This document shows positions 21,895 through 22,218 of a stretch of 22,218 nt of DNA, piece after piece (within the stretch, counting starts at the first letter, position 1; each line of letters opens with the position of its first letter). This DNA is from SURF-32 sp964648365 (GTDB lineage: Bacteria > Planctomycetota > Phycisphaerae > UBA1845): positions 1-22,218 of the forward strand of contig CAZYLK010000094.1 of assembly GCA_964648365.1 (NCBI GenBank). Direction: 5' to 3'. Under the pieces are notes generated by a model. The model did no database searches and was not told the origin of the DNA. It saw nothing but the letters and a program-made list of their open reading frames with translations. Made by a program: the position numbers and the translations under genes.

Positions 21895-22218
21895 ACGTCG
21901 GATACGACAGGAGAAACCCCGCGCGACTCTCTACGGGCGTGACGACCACGATCTCAACCAGCGTGATTCCGCCGGCCACGAGCAGTGCAACCGGCAGGCG
22001 CCGGTCGCGCAGCGCGAAGTGTACAAAGGGCCAGGTCGCGACCGCGGATACGCAAGCGATCATCGACATGATGGGCAATACGAGCGGATCGGCGAACGGC
22101 GGCGATCCATAGGCTCCGTCCGTCGGGGGCAGCGACCAGGTGAACACGATGACGTAGGCGGTCGCGAACAGGAAGGCCATCCCGAACGCGACCATCAGCG
22201 TGATGGCAGGGTGGTGCT
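21878..22218 (-). CDS. Membrane protein, 5' end cut by the window edge
   Basis: At least 105 residues and probably more: the frame stays open to the edge, and the first ATG (22195) has no ribosome site and lies inside the first membrane helix (AITLMVAFGMAFLFATAYVIVF). Three helices can be seen: that one, then VLPIMSMIACVSAVATWPFVHFAL and LPVALLVAGGITLVEIVVV, followed by a short tail ending YPTYGSSQ. No family is recognised. Its end overlaps the start of the small zinc-ribbon gene, so the two are likely one operon. Confidence 0.6.
   Translation of the reverse strand, partial: HHPAITLMVAFGMAFLFATAYVIVFTWSLPPTDGAYGSPPFADPLVLPIMSMIACVSAVATWPFVHFALRDRRLPVALLVAGGITLVEIVVVTPVESRAGFLLSYPTYGSSQ

Overview
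The window looks like a chromosomal segment of a GC-rich planctomycete, probably from the Phycisphaerae side of the phylum. I infer this from gene style, not from a marker-gene match. The clues are: several small proteins ending in a CxxC-x(n)-CxxC ribbon of the 'C..C.Y.L.G...CPECG' type; a CHASE2-adenylate cyclase; a TPR/esterase fusion; a secreted subtilase; a B12-dependent ribonucleotide reductase; and many short palindromic repeats, some lying inside reading frames. The order rpsP-trmD-rplS is bacterial housekeeping, but rimM is absent from its usual place. No IS element, integrase, CRISPR array, rRNA or tRNA gene was found.

Layout. 1-368 is non-coding, with a low-complexity GGGAGTGA tract and a strong hairpin. 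369-1014 is a VapBC-type toxin-antitoxin pair. 1082-2160 holds two paralogous membrane proteins with C-terminal zinc ribbons. 2332-5628 (minus) is a large CHASE2 adenylate cyclase carrying a palindrome-derived insertion in its catalytic domain and four G9 tracts. 5629-6453 is repeat-rich intergenic DNA. 6454-7161 is an ankyrin protein. 7285-11196 (minus) holds a small membrane protein, an exported TPR protein and an exported TPR/esterase with a duplicated hydrolase domain, one copy of which has lost its serine. 11447-13288 is a secreted subtilase. 13401-15004 is a translationally coupled pair, an AAA ATPase and a small acidic-motif protein. 15034-16110 (minus) holds an unknown protein and a lipoprotein. 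16520-19386 is nrdJ under a well-formed promoter overlapped by two NrdR-type boxes. 19387-19919 is a structured intergenic region with a strong terminator. 19920-21555 is rpsP-trmD-rplS. 21631-22218 (minus) is a small zinc-ribbon protein and the end of a membrane protein cut by the window edge.

How it fits together. The right third is housekeeping: dNTP supply, tRNA m1G37 methylation and ribosomal proteins. The left two thirds are accessory: signalling, secreted hydrolases, a toxin-antitoxin pair and a possible ATPase-based defence pair. The strongest candidates for something undescribed are (i) the two-part palindromic repeat family that also sits in frame inside the cyclase catalytic domain and the subtilase linker, (ii) the ATPase plus DxD-protein pair, and (iii) the half-dead double esterase.
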